NCBI GenBank assembly: GCA_030430565.1
Contig: JAUIKS010000037.1
Location: 62,001-126,000, forward strand
Length of the DNA stretch: 64,000 bases
Source of the DNA: Polyangia bacterium
GTDB lineage: Bacteria > Myxococcota_A > Polyangia > Nannocystales > Nannocystaceae
Direction of reading: 5' to 3'
The notes beneath the pieces were generated by a model. It worked only from the letters and a program-made list of their open reading frames with translations, was not told where the DNA came from and did not search any database. Every line of letters starts with the position of its first letter. The first letter of the stretch is position 1. The position numbers were made by a program, and so were the translations under genes. Of the stretch, positions 51,621 to 61,311 are shown one piece after another.

Positions 51621-53102
51621 TCACGGCGCGCGCGGCGATCCGGCGCGAAGCAGCGCGTCCACGGCCGCGTCGAGCTCGCGCGCGCTCGCCGTCACGGCGC
51701 GTCGCCCGAGCCCGTCGATCACCGCGCTCGCGGGCAGCGGCAGCCGCCGAATATCCGTCGCGTTCACCTGGGTGCTCCCGCTCGCCATCCGGAAGTAGCG
51801 ATCGAGCAGGCGCGAATTGAGCAGCGCCGCCAGCCCGCGCGCCTCGGTCACGCGCAGCGCCCCGCCCGGCCGATGGATGAAGTTCACGTGGTTCTCGATC
51901 CCGATCCGCGGCGCCGTAAAACGCTCTCGCTCCAGCGTCGCCGCGATCAGCCGACGCCGCTCCTCCTTGCTCGACAGCCGGCGCAGCAGCACGTAGTCGC
52001 CGCGCGGGACCAGCAGCTTCGCGGGCGCGCTCGCGCGGATGTACTCCGGCTTTCTAAACGCCTGGCCCAGCGGCCAGCACAGCCCGCTCGCGCGGACGTG
52101 CTGCATCCACAGCAGCGGATACGCGGCCTCCTGATCGGGCGCTCGCGTCAGCTGCTCACGCGCGCGAAACGGGATCACCGGGCCCGTCGAGATCTCGAGG
52201 CCGAGCGTGGCGAGCGTCCCTGGCCACCTCCGCGCCAGCGCTAGCAACGCTCGATCGGCCGCGCTCGTCGGCAGCAGGAACGGCGCGCTCGAGTCCGCCG
52301 GATCCAGGATCTCGTCGCGGCGCAGCTCGAGACGCGCGCTCGCCTCGAGCGCCTCGGCGCCCCGCGAGCTCGTGACGAGGACCGCGCCTGACTCGCGCGC
52401 TGACGGGCGCTTGCGGTAGCGGACGATGATGTTCTCCTGCAGCACGCCGTCGCGGCGAAACGCGGCCCGGCGCGACGCGAAGACGTGCACGCGCTCGAGC
52501 GCCATCGCGGCGTGGAACGATCGACGAAAGCCTTCGAAGTAGCGACCCGAGGCGTAGCTGCGCGGGACGATGCAGCACAGCTCCCCGTCGGGTTTAAGCA
52601 GCCGCGCCGCGACCTCCATAAACCGCGTGTAGATGTTCGGCGATCGACCCCCGCGCGCGTCCGAGGGCGGCATCTTGAAGTAGGGAGGGTTCGCGATCAC
52701 GAGGTCGACGCGCCCCGGCGCCACCTGCTCCGCGGGCAGCTCCAGCACGTCCGCGCGGACCGCCCGCGCCTGCAGCCGCGGGCCGAGCTCCGCCCGCGCG
52801 CGCGCCAGCGATCGCTCGAGCCGCGCGTGCGTCCGCGCCTGCTGCTCGACCGCGATCAGCTCGACCGTCTGGGCCCCGCGCGCGAGCAGGCTCGCCGCCG
52901 CCGCGATCCCCAGGATCCCGGCGCCCGCCCCCGGATCGAGGAGCCGGATCGACGCGCCGTGCCGCGCCGCGCACAAGCCCGCCATAAACCGCGCGATCGA
53001 GGGCGGCGTAAAGTACTGACCCCAGCGTCGGCGCTGCGCGGGCGCCGTCTCCCCCCGCAGCTCCTCCGCCCACGCCGCGGCCCGCTCGACGAGCTCGATC
53101 AC
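51621..53102 (-). CDS. Eco57I-like N6-adenine DNA methyltransferase, apparently orphan
   Basis: About 493 residues from a GTG at 53102 (frame open to 53186; that part is Ser/Ala-rich). Motif X GQYFTPPSIARFMAGL, motif I RLLDPGAGAGILGIAAA, and motif IV VIANPPYFKMPPS (gamma class) are intact, followed by a target-recognition half ending DIRRLPLPAS. In restriction systems this enzyme type is paired with an endonuclease, but neither neighbour (lipoprotein on one side, Rieske oxygenase on the other, both opposite strand) is a nuclease. It may be a solitary epigenetic methyltransferase or the relic of a restriction system. Confidence 0.88.
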   Translation of the reverse strand: MIELVERAAAWAEELRGETAPAQRRRWGQYFTPPSIARFMAGLCAARHGASIRLLDPGAGAGILGIAAAASLLARGAQTVELIAVEQQARTHARLERSLARARAELGPRLQARAVRADVLELPAEQVAPGRVDLVIANPPYFKMPPSDARGGRSPNIYTRFMEVAARLLKPDGELCCIVPRSYASGRYFEGFRRSFHAAMALERVHVFASRRAAFRRDGVLQENIIVRYRKRPSARESGAVLVTSSRGAEALEASARLELRRDEILDPADSSAPFLLPTSAADRALLALARRWPGTLATLGLEISTGPVIPFRAREQLTRAPDQEAAYPLLWMQHVRASGLCWPLGQAFRKPEYIRASAPAKLLVPRGDYVLLRRLSSKEERRRLIAATLERERFTAPRIGIENHVNFIHRPGGALRVTEARGLAALLNSRLLDRYFRMASGSTQVNATDIRRLPLPASAVIDGLGRRAVTASARELDAAVDALLRAGSPRAP

Positions 53103-53246
53103 CGCCGCACCGCCCGCGCCCTGCGACGAAGACGACGCGCTGGCGGCTGGTTGGAGCGAGGAGGAGGACACGAGGCGTCGATACAATACCCCGGGAGACG
53201 CCCCGACGCGCGCGGCCGCGAGCCGCTACACTCGAGCGCTCGCCCC

Positions 53247-54203
53247 ATGGAACGCAGTCAGCACTGGTACGTCGTCGCCAGCTCCCGCGAGATCCGCTCC
53301 GAGCCCGTCGCCAAGCGACGCTTCGGCGCGACCTACGTGCTGTGGCGCAACCGCAGCGGCGAGGTCATCTGCCTCCCCGATCGCTGCCCGCACCGCGGCG
53401 CCTCGCTGAGCCAGGGCGCCCTCGTGGGGGGCGCGATCCAGTGTCCATACCACGGCTTCCGCTTCGACGAGCGCGGCGCCTGCACGCACATCCCGTGTCA
53501 GCCCGACAAGCCGATCCCGATCCGCATGAAGCTCGAGCCGCCCGAGATCTGTGAGCGAGACGGCTGGGTGTGGATGTGGCGGGGTCAGCCCGGCGGCGCG
53601 CGCCCCAGCCCGCCCACCAGCGAGCTCTACGCCGACTTCGTCTACGGCGAGATCTCGAGCGAGTGGGACGCTCACTTCGTGCGCGTGCTCGAGGCCCAGA
53701 TCGACTACACGCACGTCCCCTTCGTCCACCGAAGCAGCTTCGGCCGAAACATGGATCCGAAGATGGACATCGCGATCGAGACCGCCCCGGGCTCGTTCCG
53801 CGCGCGCCTCGTCGGTCGCCCCGAGGAGAGCTTCCAGTTCATCGAGCTGCTCTACCCGAACGTCTGGATCAACCGCACCGGCGACAAGGTGCAGATCATC
53901 AGCGCGTTCGCGCCCATCGACGAGCACCGCTGCGAGATGTACGTCCGCTTCTGCCAGCGCTTCCTGACGGCGCCGTGGATCGGCCGCGCCGTCGCGGAGC
54001 TCGGCGCCTGGCTCTCGCGCCGGATCATCGGCGAGGACCTGCCCATCGTCGCCGCGCAGCTCCCCCAGGCGGTCGAGGAGACCCGCGACGTCCTGCTCGC
54101 CAGCGACGTGACCGTGACCACCTACCGCAAGATGCGACGTATGGCGTTTAAGGCATATCGCGAGCAGGCCGCGGGCGACGATCAGCGCAGCTCGAACTCG
54201 TAG
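53247..54203 (+). CDS. Rieske [2Fe-2S] non-haem iron oxygenase
   Basis: 318 residues from ATG 53247. Rieske cluster ligands are in CPHRGASLSQG and CPYHGFRFDERG. The catalytic iron site of the pheophorbide-a-oxygenase/VanA type is visible as DYTHVPFVHRSSFG (His pair), following EAQI. Landmarks WYVVASSREI and GWVWMWRG are typical. It uses NAD(P)H-derived electrons to hydroxylate or demethylate an aromatic or lipid substrate; the partner reductase is not in the window. Stop overlaps the convergent gene by 22 bases. Confidence 0.9.
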   Translation: MERSQHWYVVASSREIRSEPVAKRRFGATYVLWRNRSGEVICLPDRCPHRGASLSQGALVGGAIQCPYHGFRFDERGACTHIPCQPDKPIPIRMKLEPPEICERDGWVWMWRGQPGGARPSPPTSELYADFVYGEISSEWDAHFVRVLEAQIDYTHVPFVHRSSFGRNMDPKMDIAIETAPGSFRARLVGRPEESFQFIELLYPNVWINRTGDKVQIISAFAPIDEHRCEMYVRFCQRFLTAPWIGRAVAELGAWLSRRIIGEDLPIVAAQLPQAVEETRDVLLASDVTVTTYRKMRRMAFKAYREQAAGDDQRSSNS

Positions 54204-55366
54204 TTCGTGTCGTAGGTCCGCACGAACAGCGTCGAGCCCTGGCGGATCAGGAAGTCCGGCCCCGACTTGACCTTGAGCTTGGTCTTCGTCGCGCCGTCCG
54301 CCATGTCCAGGATGTACAAGAAGTCAGGCTCCTTGGTGAAGCCGTAGCCCGTCACGATGTGCCCGTCGATCAGCAGGAAATTCAGCGAATTGGCCACCAG
54401 CGGCTGGCTGCGCCACAGCAGCTCCCCCGTCTTGTAGTCGAGCGCGGTGACGAAGGCGTTCATGCCCTTCGACGAGCTCGCGTAGGTCCGGTGCGCGTGG
54501 GTGATGTACAGCGTGTCGCCGACCAGCTGCGCCCACCTCGGCTCCGCGTCCGCGTACTGCCCCCAGTCCTGGTCGAGCCGCGGCGCCCACGTCCACGTCC
54601 CGAAGTCGTACGCGGCCAGCGGCGCGCCGTCGGCCTCCGTCAACACCACGTAGCGCCCCCCGTAGATCAGGACGAGGTGATCGCCGTGGTTGATCGCGCG
54701 ATGCAGCTTCGCCTTCCCGTAGGTGAGCGGGACGAACTCCGGCAGGTCACCCTCGATCCCGCGCTGCTTGTTCGGCAGCTTGAACACCGGCAGCGCGATC
54801 TTGTTGTCCGCGAACCAGGCCTCATCATCGATGACCCGGTTCTTCTCCTGCTTTCGCTTCACGAGCCGCGGCACGCGGGAGGTCCCCGCGACCGTCACGC
54901 GCTGGCGAACGGTGCGCTTCCAGGGCGGCGCCGGCATCGGCCGCGCGAGAAAGTTGTCGAGGGTCGTCCGCGCGCCGTCGCGCGCGTGCTCGATCGCCTG
55001 CTCGGCCGCGCGGTGCAGCGCCGCCAGCGTGACGTTGCCGGGGTAGCGATCGAGCAGCTGACCCAGCAGCGTGCGCGCCTCGCCGTAGCGACCCTCGTCC
55101 ATCGCCGCCAGCGCGGCCGCCCGGACCTGCTCATCCTTGGGCGCCAGCGGGGCCGCGCGACCGCGCGCCTCGGGCACGGGCCCGTCGACGAGCGCGACCT
55201 GAGTCGTCTCGACGGGAGCCCGCTCGGTCGGGCACTCGGGCTGCGCGATCGCGACGGGCTCACTCGGCGCGACCGGCCCCGGCGTCGAGGCGCGCGTACA
55301 GCCGCTCGAGAGCGCGAGGGAGACGAGCGTAGAGACGGCAGAGGCAGCGACGCGATAACGGCTCAC
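54182..55366 (-). CDS. Exported lipoprotein with TPR segment and PQQ-like propeller
   Basis: 394 residues from a GTG at 55366. Lipobox SLALSSGC. After a linker, a short TPR region (AAMDEGRYGEARTLLGQLLDRYPGN) precedes beta repeats resembling PQQ/quinoprotein blades: LVLIYGGRYVVLTEADGAPLAAYDF, DTLYITHAHRTYA, MNAFVTALDYKTGELLW, LIDGHIVTGYGF and SGPDFLIRQGSTLFVRTYD. No catalytic residues are evident, so it is more likely a BamB-like structural propeller than an alcohol dehydrogenase. Its 3' end overlaps the Rieske gene 3' end by 22 bases. Confidence 0.8.
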   Translation of the reverse strand: MSRYRVAASAVSTLVSLALSSGCTRASTPGPVAPSEPVAIAQPECPTERAPVETTQVALVDGPVPEARGRAAPLAPKDEQVRAAALAAMDEGRYGEARTLLGQLLDRYPGNVTLAALHRAAEQAIEHARDGARTTLDNFLARPMPAPPWKRTVRQRVTVAGTSRVPRLVKRKQEKNRVIDDEAWFADNKIALPVFKLPNKQRGIEGDLPEFVPLTYGKAKLHRAINHGDHLVLIYGGRYVVLTEADGAPLAAYDFGTWTWAPRLDQDWGQYADAEPRWAQLVGDTLYITHAHRTYASSSKGMNAFVTALDYKTGELLWRSQPLVANSLNFLLIDGHIVTGYGFTKEPDFLYILDMADGATKTKLKVKSGPDFLIRQGSTLFVRTYDTNYEFELR

Positions 55367-55470
55367 GAGCCTATCCTATCAGCCCGCGGGCAAGCTCCGC
55401 TTGCTTCGCCGCGTGACCGCCAATCCGCTGGAGCTGGAACAACGAGCGCCGCGACGCGTTTGCTAAGGAG

Positions 55471-56040
55471 ATGGATCCCGTCGCGCCATCCAGTCCCCCC
55501 TCGCTCGCGCTCAAGATCGCCACGCTCCTGTTCTCGGGCGGCCTCGCTACGCTCGCTATCGCCAACGGCGGATCGCTCGGCTGCTCACCGGCCGAGACGC
55601 CGGATCAACCGCCCGCGCCCGACACGATCCCCCCGCCGCCGTCGCCGCCACCGCGCGCGCTCGAGACCCCCGCCGAGCCCATCGCGCCCGAGTCGGCGCG
55701 GGTGAACTCGGCCCCCGTCAACGCGCCCCCGGCACCTGACGCGAACGCCAGCGCCGACGCCAACGTCAACGCCCCGCCGTCTCCACCGCGCTACCTCGGC
55801 GGCAGCAAGTCCGATGTCGACGTCTGGGGCGTCGAGGGCGAGGGCGTCGGCGGGCTCGGCCTCGTCGGCGCAGGGCGAGGTGATGAAGGCGGCGAGCTGT
55901 ACATCGGCGGCAGCAAGTCGGGCCTCCTCCACCGGCGACCCGCCACGTCGACCCCCCAAGCGCAACGCGCCGAACGTCCGCGCAAAAATAAGCCAACCAA
56001 CACCAACAACAGCAACCGTCAGCGCGACGCAACACCATGA
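55471..56040 (+). CDS. Pro/Ala-rich exported protein with two GGSKS motifs
   Basis: 189 residues. A hydrophobic segment (ATLLFSGGLATLAIANGGSLGC) may be a signal with lipidated Cys, then a Pro-rich linker (PPPPSPPPRALETPAEP), and two near-identical motifs RYLGGSKSDVDVWG and LYIGGSKSGLLHRR separated by a Gly-rich part. A basic, Asn/Thr-rich tail (KNKPTNTNNSNRQRDATP) ends the protein. The TGA overlaps the ATG of the fatty-acid hydroxylase gene (ATGA), so the two are co-translated. No known domain. Confidence 0.65.
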   Translation: MDPVAPSSPPSLALKIATLLFSGGLATLAIANGGSLGCSPAETPDQPPAPDTIPPPPSPPPRALETPAEPIAPESARVNSAPVNAPPAPDANASADANVNAPPSPPRYLGGSKSDVDVWGVEGEGVGGLGLVGAGRGDEGGELYIGGSKSGLLHRRPATSTPQAQRAERPRKNKPTNTNNSNRQRDATP

Positions 56041-56792
56041 GCGCGACCGTGACGACCGCCGCGTTGAGCCTCGCGCTCCTCGCCCTCATGTTCATCCCGC
56101 TCGAGCGCGTCTTCCCGGCGCGCCCAGGGCAGTCGACGCTGCGTCACGAGTGGGCGATCGACCTCGCGTTCTTCCTCGGCCAGTACCTCGTGTTCGCCGG
56201 GGTCGCGCTCGCCGTCCTCGTCCGTGTCGACGCGGCCGCGCAATTCCTGTCCCTCAAGCCATACACCGCCGCGCTGCCCCTGTGGCTCGTGGTCGCGCTC
56301 TCGCTGTTCCTCGGCGACCTCCTCACCTACTGGTTTCACCGCGCCTGCCACCGCTACCGCGCGCTCTGGCGCTTCCACGCCGTGCACCACAGCGCCGAGC
56401 GCCTCGACTGGCTCGCGGCCCACCGCGAGCACCCGCTCGACGGCGTCCTCACGCAGATCTGCGTCAACCTCCCGGCCATCCTGCTCGGTCTCCCCTTCGC
56501 CGCGATCGGCGGCCTGATCGCGTTTCGCGGGCTCTGGGCCATCTTTATCCACAGCAACGTCCGGCTCCCCCTCGGCCCGCTGCGGCTGCTCTTCGGCGCG
56601 CCCGAGCTGCACCACTGGCACCACGCGCGCGTCAACACGCGGCACAACTTCGCCAACCTCGCGCCCTACCTCGACGTGCTGTTCGGGACCTATCACCGCC
56701 CGCCGGATCCCGAGACCTACCCGCTCGGGCTCACCGAGCCGTGGCCGCGCCGCTACCTCGCGCAGCTCGTCCGCCCGTTTCGTCGGGACTGA
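56037..56792 (+). CDS. Fatty-acid hydroxylase / sterol desaturase family membrane protein
   Basis: 251 residues with four or five membrane segments (TAALSLALLALMFIPLERVFP, FFLGQYLVFAGVALAVLV, LPLWLVVALSLFLGDLLTYW). The di-iron His boxes are complete: YWFHRACHR (HxxxH-type), FHAVHHS (HxxHH), and LHHWHHAR with further HREHPLDG, plus a DVLFGTYH region. The family hydroxylates or desaturates lipids such as sterols, sphingoid bases and fatty acids using ferredoxin or cytochrome electrons; myxobacteria are known for sterol and sphingolipid chemistry. Coupled to the upstream GGSKS protein. Confidence 0.9.
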   Translation: MSATVTTAALSLALLALMFIPLERVFPARPGQSTLRHEWAIDLAFFLGQYLVFAGVALAVLVRVDAAAQFLSLKPYTAALPLWLVVALSLFLGDLLTYWFHRACHRYRALWRFHAVHHSAERLDWLAAHREHPLDGVLTQICVNLPAILLGLPFAAIGGLIAFRGLWAIFIHSNVRLPLGPLRLLFGAPELHHWHHARVNTRHNFANLAPYLDVLFGTYHRPPDPETYPLGLTEPWPRRYLAQLVRPFRRD

Positions 56793-56854
56793 GCGCGTCG
56801 CCGCTCAGCCGCCGAGAGCGCGCGCAGCAGGCGTGGTGTCGAGCTCGCCGCTCA

Positions 56855-59800
56855 TCACGTCGCGCGCTGTATCAAGCCCTCGAAGTACGCGTACGCCTCC
56901 GCCAGATCCGACTCGCGCGCACATCGATCAAACGGCGGTTCAAACGCTCCCCCGCCGTCCTTCGCCCACTCTGGCAGCCGCGCCCCCGCGCCCGCGTCCT
57001 TGATCTCTCGCCACTGCCTTCGCGTCACCCCGACCCCCGAGAGCCCGCGGTTGACCGTGAACACGATCTTCCCGCGGCGATCGTAGAAGGTCTCGGCTTC
57101 ATACTGCCGCAGCACCGGAAACTGCACGCGGTAGATCAGCTGGAGCTCCTCCAGCGTCATGCCCAGCGACAACGCCGCCAGCGCGTCGAGCTCGACGAGC
57201 GCCTGTCGTCGCGCGTACGCGGTCCGCAGCGGCGCGCCCCAGCTCCACGCCCGCGGCGCGTGCTCCCAGCCCGCGGTCCGTGGATCCGACTTCGCCGAGG
57301 CGCGCAGCCGCTCGGGCAGCGCCGCGTTCCACAGCGCCGCGTAGTGCTCGGTGAGGCAATTGAGACGGAGCGTACGCGCGGCGATGAACGATCTCGTGCG
57401 CGGCGACGCGAGCGGCAGCCGCTCGGCGAGCGCTCGGTTCACGTGGCCCATCCCGCTCGTCTTCACGAGGAAATCCACGACGATCGAGTGCGCCATCCCG
57501 GAGTAGGCCAGCAGCGACTCGTCGTCTTCGAAGGCGATCGAGAACGCCGTGTTCACGTGCGCCACGCCCGGCGGGATGATCGCGGGGATCAGCGTGCGCG
57601 CGGCGACGGGCCCGACCATCTCGCGATGGATGTGTCGATACCTCTCCGTGACCGGAGCCGCTCTCCAGCGTGGGAGGCGCGCGTGATACTCGGCGACGCC
57701 GCGACCTCGAGCGTAGTTGGATCGCGGGATAAACCCGCTCGAGATCAACGTGAGGTCGACCGCCGCGTAGTCCTGGTTGTGCCTGCAGCCCTCGTTCGGC
57801 TGCTTGTAGAGCGGGTTGCCGACGAAGAAATTTGGCCCTGAGACGATCAGCTCCGAGACCGCCCGCGGGCGATGGGTCCGCCGGACGATCGTCCCGTCCG
57901 CGCGCTGGTTCGTCTCGTGGAAGCACTCCGTGCAGTAGTACTTGTCGCCAAGCCCGGCCAGCGTCCGCGCTGGCGTGGTGAAGCGACGCAGCGCGCGGAG
58001 GAGCTCGACGCAGTGCACCGTCGGGACGCGAGTCCCGCGCGCGCGCCCACCTGCGCCCTCGTACAGGCCCTGAAAAAGCGCCAGGGTATCTTCATCGATC
58101 GGGACCAAGCGCGAGCGATGCGGCCGCAGCTCCCACTCCCCGAGCGCGGACTTGATCCCCGGCGCAGGCCCTGCGCCGTCATGCTCGAACGAGCCGTCGA
58201 GCGTGGAGGGGTGCAGCAGGTTCGCCACCGCCACGTAGCCCACGCTGGCGGGCGCCCCGCGGAGCACCGTGAGATCGTACAGGACCTCATCCTTGACCTC
58301 TGGGAACAGCTTCAGCTTGTTGACGAACGTGGCCTTGAGGATGAGCTGACGGCTGAGCAAGCGCCGTAGCCGCCCGCCCCTCGCGTCCGAGAACATCCCG
58401 CTTTGGTGAATGAAGCCCGCCGCGCCGCGCTCGCTGAGCAGGGCCAGCGCGCGCTCAAAGAAGCACTTGTACAGGTTCGTCTGCACCCCCTCGAGCAGCG
58501 GATAATTGTGTCGCGCGCTGAGGTACTTGAGCGCGCCGCAGTCCTCGCCGAGGGCGGAGAGATACCGCGAGCGTCGCCCCTCATCCAGCAGCAGCCGCCC
58601 GCGCGCCTCGCCGATCCGCTGCGCCGAGCGTCGACGAAGCACGAGCAGCGGCTCCAGCTCGCCGAGCACGCCGCCCTCTTCCCAGCGGAGCTTGATCCAG
58701 GGCGGGTTGCCGACGATGACGTCGAAGCCGCCGCGCTCGAACACCTCGCAGAACTCCAGCTCCCAGTGATGGTACGGCCCGGGCTCGATCGAGGGTCCAC
58801 CCGCGCCGCCCTCCAGCAGCTCCTCCACCCACGTCATCCACGCTCCCCGGCTCGGCAGCTCCTCCGCCCGCTCGATCGGCCACGTCCACAGCCTGCACCA
58901 AAGATCCATCACCGCCCGCAGGCGCGCGTACGCCGACCCGGGCCGCGTCAGCTCGCTCGCGATCCGCTCGCACTCCTCCGGCCCTCTCCACGCCCCCTCC
59001 GGCGGCGCCTGCCCCCACACCGCGATCGGCTGTCGCAGCCTCGCCAGCACACGCCGCCGCGCCCCGCGGTGCTCCTCCCAAAGCGCGTCGATACGCTCGC
59101 TGAGCCGCTCCAGCCGCTTCACCTCCTCGGGCCGATACGGCCGCCTCATCGCCCGTCGCCACGCCCTCAGCGCCTTCACCTCCTCCGGACAAAGTCGCCG
59201 CGCCACCCCGTCGCGCTCGTACGGCGCCATCCCGCTGTCCGCTGTCAGGAAGTGATAGACATGTCCCTTCGGCCTCGTCTCACGGGGCCCGAGCCGCCGC
59301 GGCGCCTTCTCCCGCCAGCCCGCGCCCGTGAGCTCCTCCGCCGCGTACACCTCCCGGCGCGCCCCGATCAGGCTGTTCCCCGCCCGCACCCGCACGTCCA
59401 GGTACGGCGCCTCCACCCCGCGCTGCAGCGCCCCCAGCCACAGCGACACCTTTCCCAGCTCCGTCGCCAGCGGGTTCAGGTCCACCCCGTAGCAGCGACG
59501 CGTCACGAAGTGGTAGCGCGCGCGCGCGTGCTCCTCTCCATACTCCTCCGCCCCGACTCTCCTCCCAAGCTCCGCCTGCTTCCGCGCCAGGTACGCCGTC
59601 GCGAGCTGCGACGCCGCCTCACCCAAGAACGCGCCGGACCCCATCGCCGGCTCACACACCGTCAGCGCCAAGATCTCGTCCGCCCGAAGCCCCTTCAACC
59701 GCGCGCTCAACGTGTGCTTCGTCAGGCATCGCGTCAGCACCTCCGGCGTGTAGAACGACGCGCTCCGCTCCCGCCCTCGACCCACCAACCGGAACAAGAA

Positions 59801-61258
59801 CGCACCCTCCCCGTGCTCAACCAGCTCGCCACGCTCCCCCCGCCGAAGCTCCTCCTCGCGGTAGTCGGCAACCCGCGACGCCGGCACCAAGTACACACGA
59901 CCGCCCTCGTCCCTCGGGCGCTGCACCTCGTACAGCCGCTCCCTGGCGATCATCCCCCGGTACGACAAGAGCCCCTCGTACACCGATCCCAGCTGATTGA
60001 TACCCAGCGTCGCGTAGCTGATTCGCCCCCGCGCCGCCCCGCGCCCCCCCTCCCGCGACAGCGACAGCGACCGAATCACCCGCTGCAGCGCGTGATTGCG
60101 CAGCTTCACCCCGCTCAGCAGCGGCGTCCGCCTCGCGTCGAACAGTCGCCCTCCCTGCGCCGCGACGCTCAGGTCGACTCCGCCCGCCAGGCGCCGCTGT
60201 CTCTTCGGCCATCCCTCGTGAATCACGCGAAACAGCAGCGTTAATGTCTCGTGAAAATAATAACCATCCCGCGCCGCCTTCGTCCGCAGCGGCGCGAGCT
60301 CCAGCCCGCGCAGCGACTCCACGCTCAGCCCCTCTCGGTACGCCTCCTCCGCCATCGGCGCCCCCCCCAGCGCGCCCCCTCGCGCCTCCATGTAGAACAC
60401 GATCAGCAGCCGATACAGGTAGGTCAGGCACTCTTCGCTCAGCCGCCTCCCGAGGCCCGGCTCGTCATTCGCGAGCCCCCGCTCCCGCCGGTGCCACAGC
60501 GCCTCGTTCCCCAGCAGCTCCAGCGCCGCTCGCACTCCTCCCTTCAGCTCCTTCGACACCGCGTGCGCGTGCTTGTGCGAGCGCTCGTCCAGCCGGTCCA
60601 GCACGCACGCCCCCTCGCCCACCAGCACGTCTCGATGCAGCAGCCCCGCCGCCGCCCGCAGCGCCGACGCCGTACGGCGCCCCAGCATCGCGCCCAGCTC
60701 CACGTGCAGGAACTTCCCCTCGCACCACTTCTCCCGCTCCAGCAGCAGCACGTCCCCGCCCCCCAGCAGCATCAGCCAGCGCGGCCCGACTGCCTGGCGA
60801 AACAAGCCACCTTCCAGCAGCTCTCTCCACGTCCGCGTCTCACGCGTCGCGCCCAGCGGCCGTGACTCCAGCGGCGTAGAGCCTTCCTCCGACTCCGGAA
60901 ACGCCGCCTCCCCGATCCAGAGGTACGCCCGCCCCTCCAACGACTCCGCCACCGTCACGCCCAGCTCGCCGCCGTCTCCCAGCTCCACACGCGTCGGCCT
61001 CACCTCGTACCCCAGCGCCTCCAGCACCGCCCCGTGGAACCGCCTCGACACCTCCTCCCGGCGACGCCTCACCTCCCCCAGCGCCCTGAAGTACCGCTCT
61101 GACAGCCCCGACAGCCGCTTCATCGGCGTCGGCCCTCCGCGCGCCCGCCAACGCGCGAAGATGTCCCTAAGATCCCCCGGCAGCACCCGCTCGAGGTAGT
61201 GCTGCGAGAAGAACCCCCCCACGTTCCGCACGTGCTGCGTGTCGAGCTGCGTCGGCAT
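56855..61258 (-). CDS. Giant Eco57I-type adenine methylase, DISARM DrmMI-like
   Basis: 1467 residues from ATG 61258. The N-terminal 500 residues are helical and family-specific (VGGFFSQHYLERVLPGDLRD, KFLHVELGAML). The methylase core has FYTPEVLTRCLTKHTL, motif I VCEPAMGSGAFLGEAASQLA (residues 537-544) and, after a long insert, motif IV VIVGNPPWIKLRW (851-854). The C-terminal part carries a target-recognition region and the family end YDRRGKIVFTVNRGLSGVG. It follows a SNF2-like helicase on the same strand with 53 bases between. This pair in this order matches class 1 DISARM drmD/drmMI; drmA, drmB and drmC would lie beyond the window. The family is clear, the system is inferred. Confidence 0.9.
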   Translation of the reverse strand: MPTQLDTQHVRNVGGFFSQHYLERVLPGDLRDIFARWRARGGPTPMKRLSGLSERYFRALGEVRRRREEVSRRFHGAVLEALGYEVRPTRVELGDGGELGVTVAESLEGRAYLWIGEAAFPESEEGSTPLESRPLGATRETRTWRELLEGGLFRQAVGPRWLMLLGGGDVLLLEREKWCEGKFLHVELGAMLGRRTASALRAAAGLLHRDVLVGEGACVLDRLDERSHKHAHAVSKELKGGVRAALELLGNEALWHRRERGLANDEPGLGRRLSEECLTYLYRLLIVFYMEARGGALGGAPMAEEAYREGLSVESLRGLELAPLRTKAARDGYYFHETLTLLFRVIHEGWPKRQRRLAGGVDLSVAAQGGRLFDARRTPLLSGVKLRNHALQRVIRSLSLSREGGRGAARGRISYATLGINQLGSVYEGLLSYRGMIARERLYEVQRPRDEGGRVYLVPASRVADYREEELRRGERGELVEHGEGAFLFRLVGRGRERSASFYTPEVLTRCLTKHTLSARLKGLRADEILALTVCEPAMGSGAFLGEAASQLATAYLARKQAELGRRVGAEEYGEEHARARYHFVTRRCYGVDLNPLATELGKVSLWLGALQRGVEAPYLDVRVRAGNSLIGARREVYAAEELTGAGWREKAPRRLGPRETRPKGHVYHFLTADSGMAPYERDGVARRLCPEEVKALRAWRRAMRRPYRPEEVKRLERLSERIDALWEEHRGARRRVLARLRQPIAVWGQAPPEGAWRGPEECERIASELTRPGSAYARLRAVMDLWCRLWTWPIERAEELPSRGAWMTWVEELLEGGAGGPSIEPGPYHHWELEFCEVFERGGFDVIVGNPPWIKLRWEEGGVLGELEPLLVLRRRSAQRIGEARGRLLLDEGRRSRYLSALGEDCGALKYLSARHNYPLLEGVQTNLYKCFFERALALLSERGAAGFIHQSGMFSDARGGRLRRLLSRQLILKATFVNKLKLFPEVKDEVLYDLTVLRGAPASVGYVAVANLLHPSTLDGSFEHDGAGPAPGIKSALGEWELRPHRSRLVPIDEDTLALFQGLYEGAGGRARGTRVPTVHCVELLRALRRFTTPARTLAGLGDKYYCTECFHETNQRADGTIVRRTHRPRAVSELIVSGPNFFVGNPLYKQPNEGCRHNQDYAAVDLTLISSGFIPRSNYARGRGVAEYHARLPRWRAAPVTERYRHIHREMVGPVAARTLIPAIIPPGVAHVNTAFSIAFEDDESLLAYSGMAHSIVVDFLVKTSGMGHVNRALAERLPLASPRTRSFIAARTLRLNCLTEHYAALWNAALPERLRASAKSDPRTAGWEHAPRAWSWGAPLRTAYARRQALVELDALAALSLGMTLEELQLIYRVQFPVLRQYEAETFYDRRGKIVFTVNRGLSGVGVTRRQWREIKDAGAGARLPEWAKDGGGAFEPPFDRCARESDLAEAYAYFEGLIQRAT

Positions 61259-61311
61259 TTCCAGGCTTGAAGCGGATTCGAAGACGAGCGCGGCGCGCCA
61301 ACGCGAGGTTG

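Noticed and set aside
58403..60244. Long plus-strand open frame (about 613 codons) opposite the giant methylase
   Set aside because: Shadow frame with Arg/Pro/Leu-rich antisense composition.
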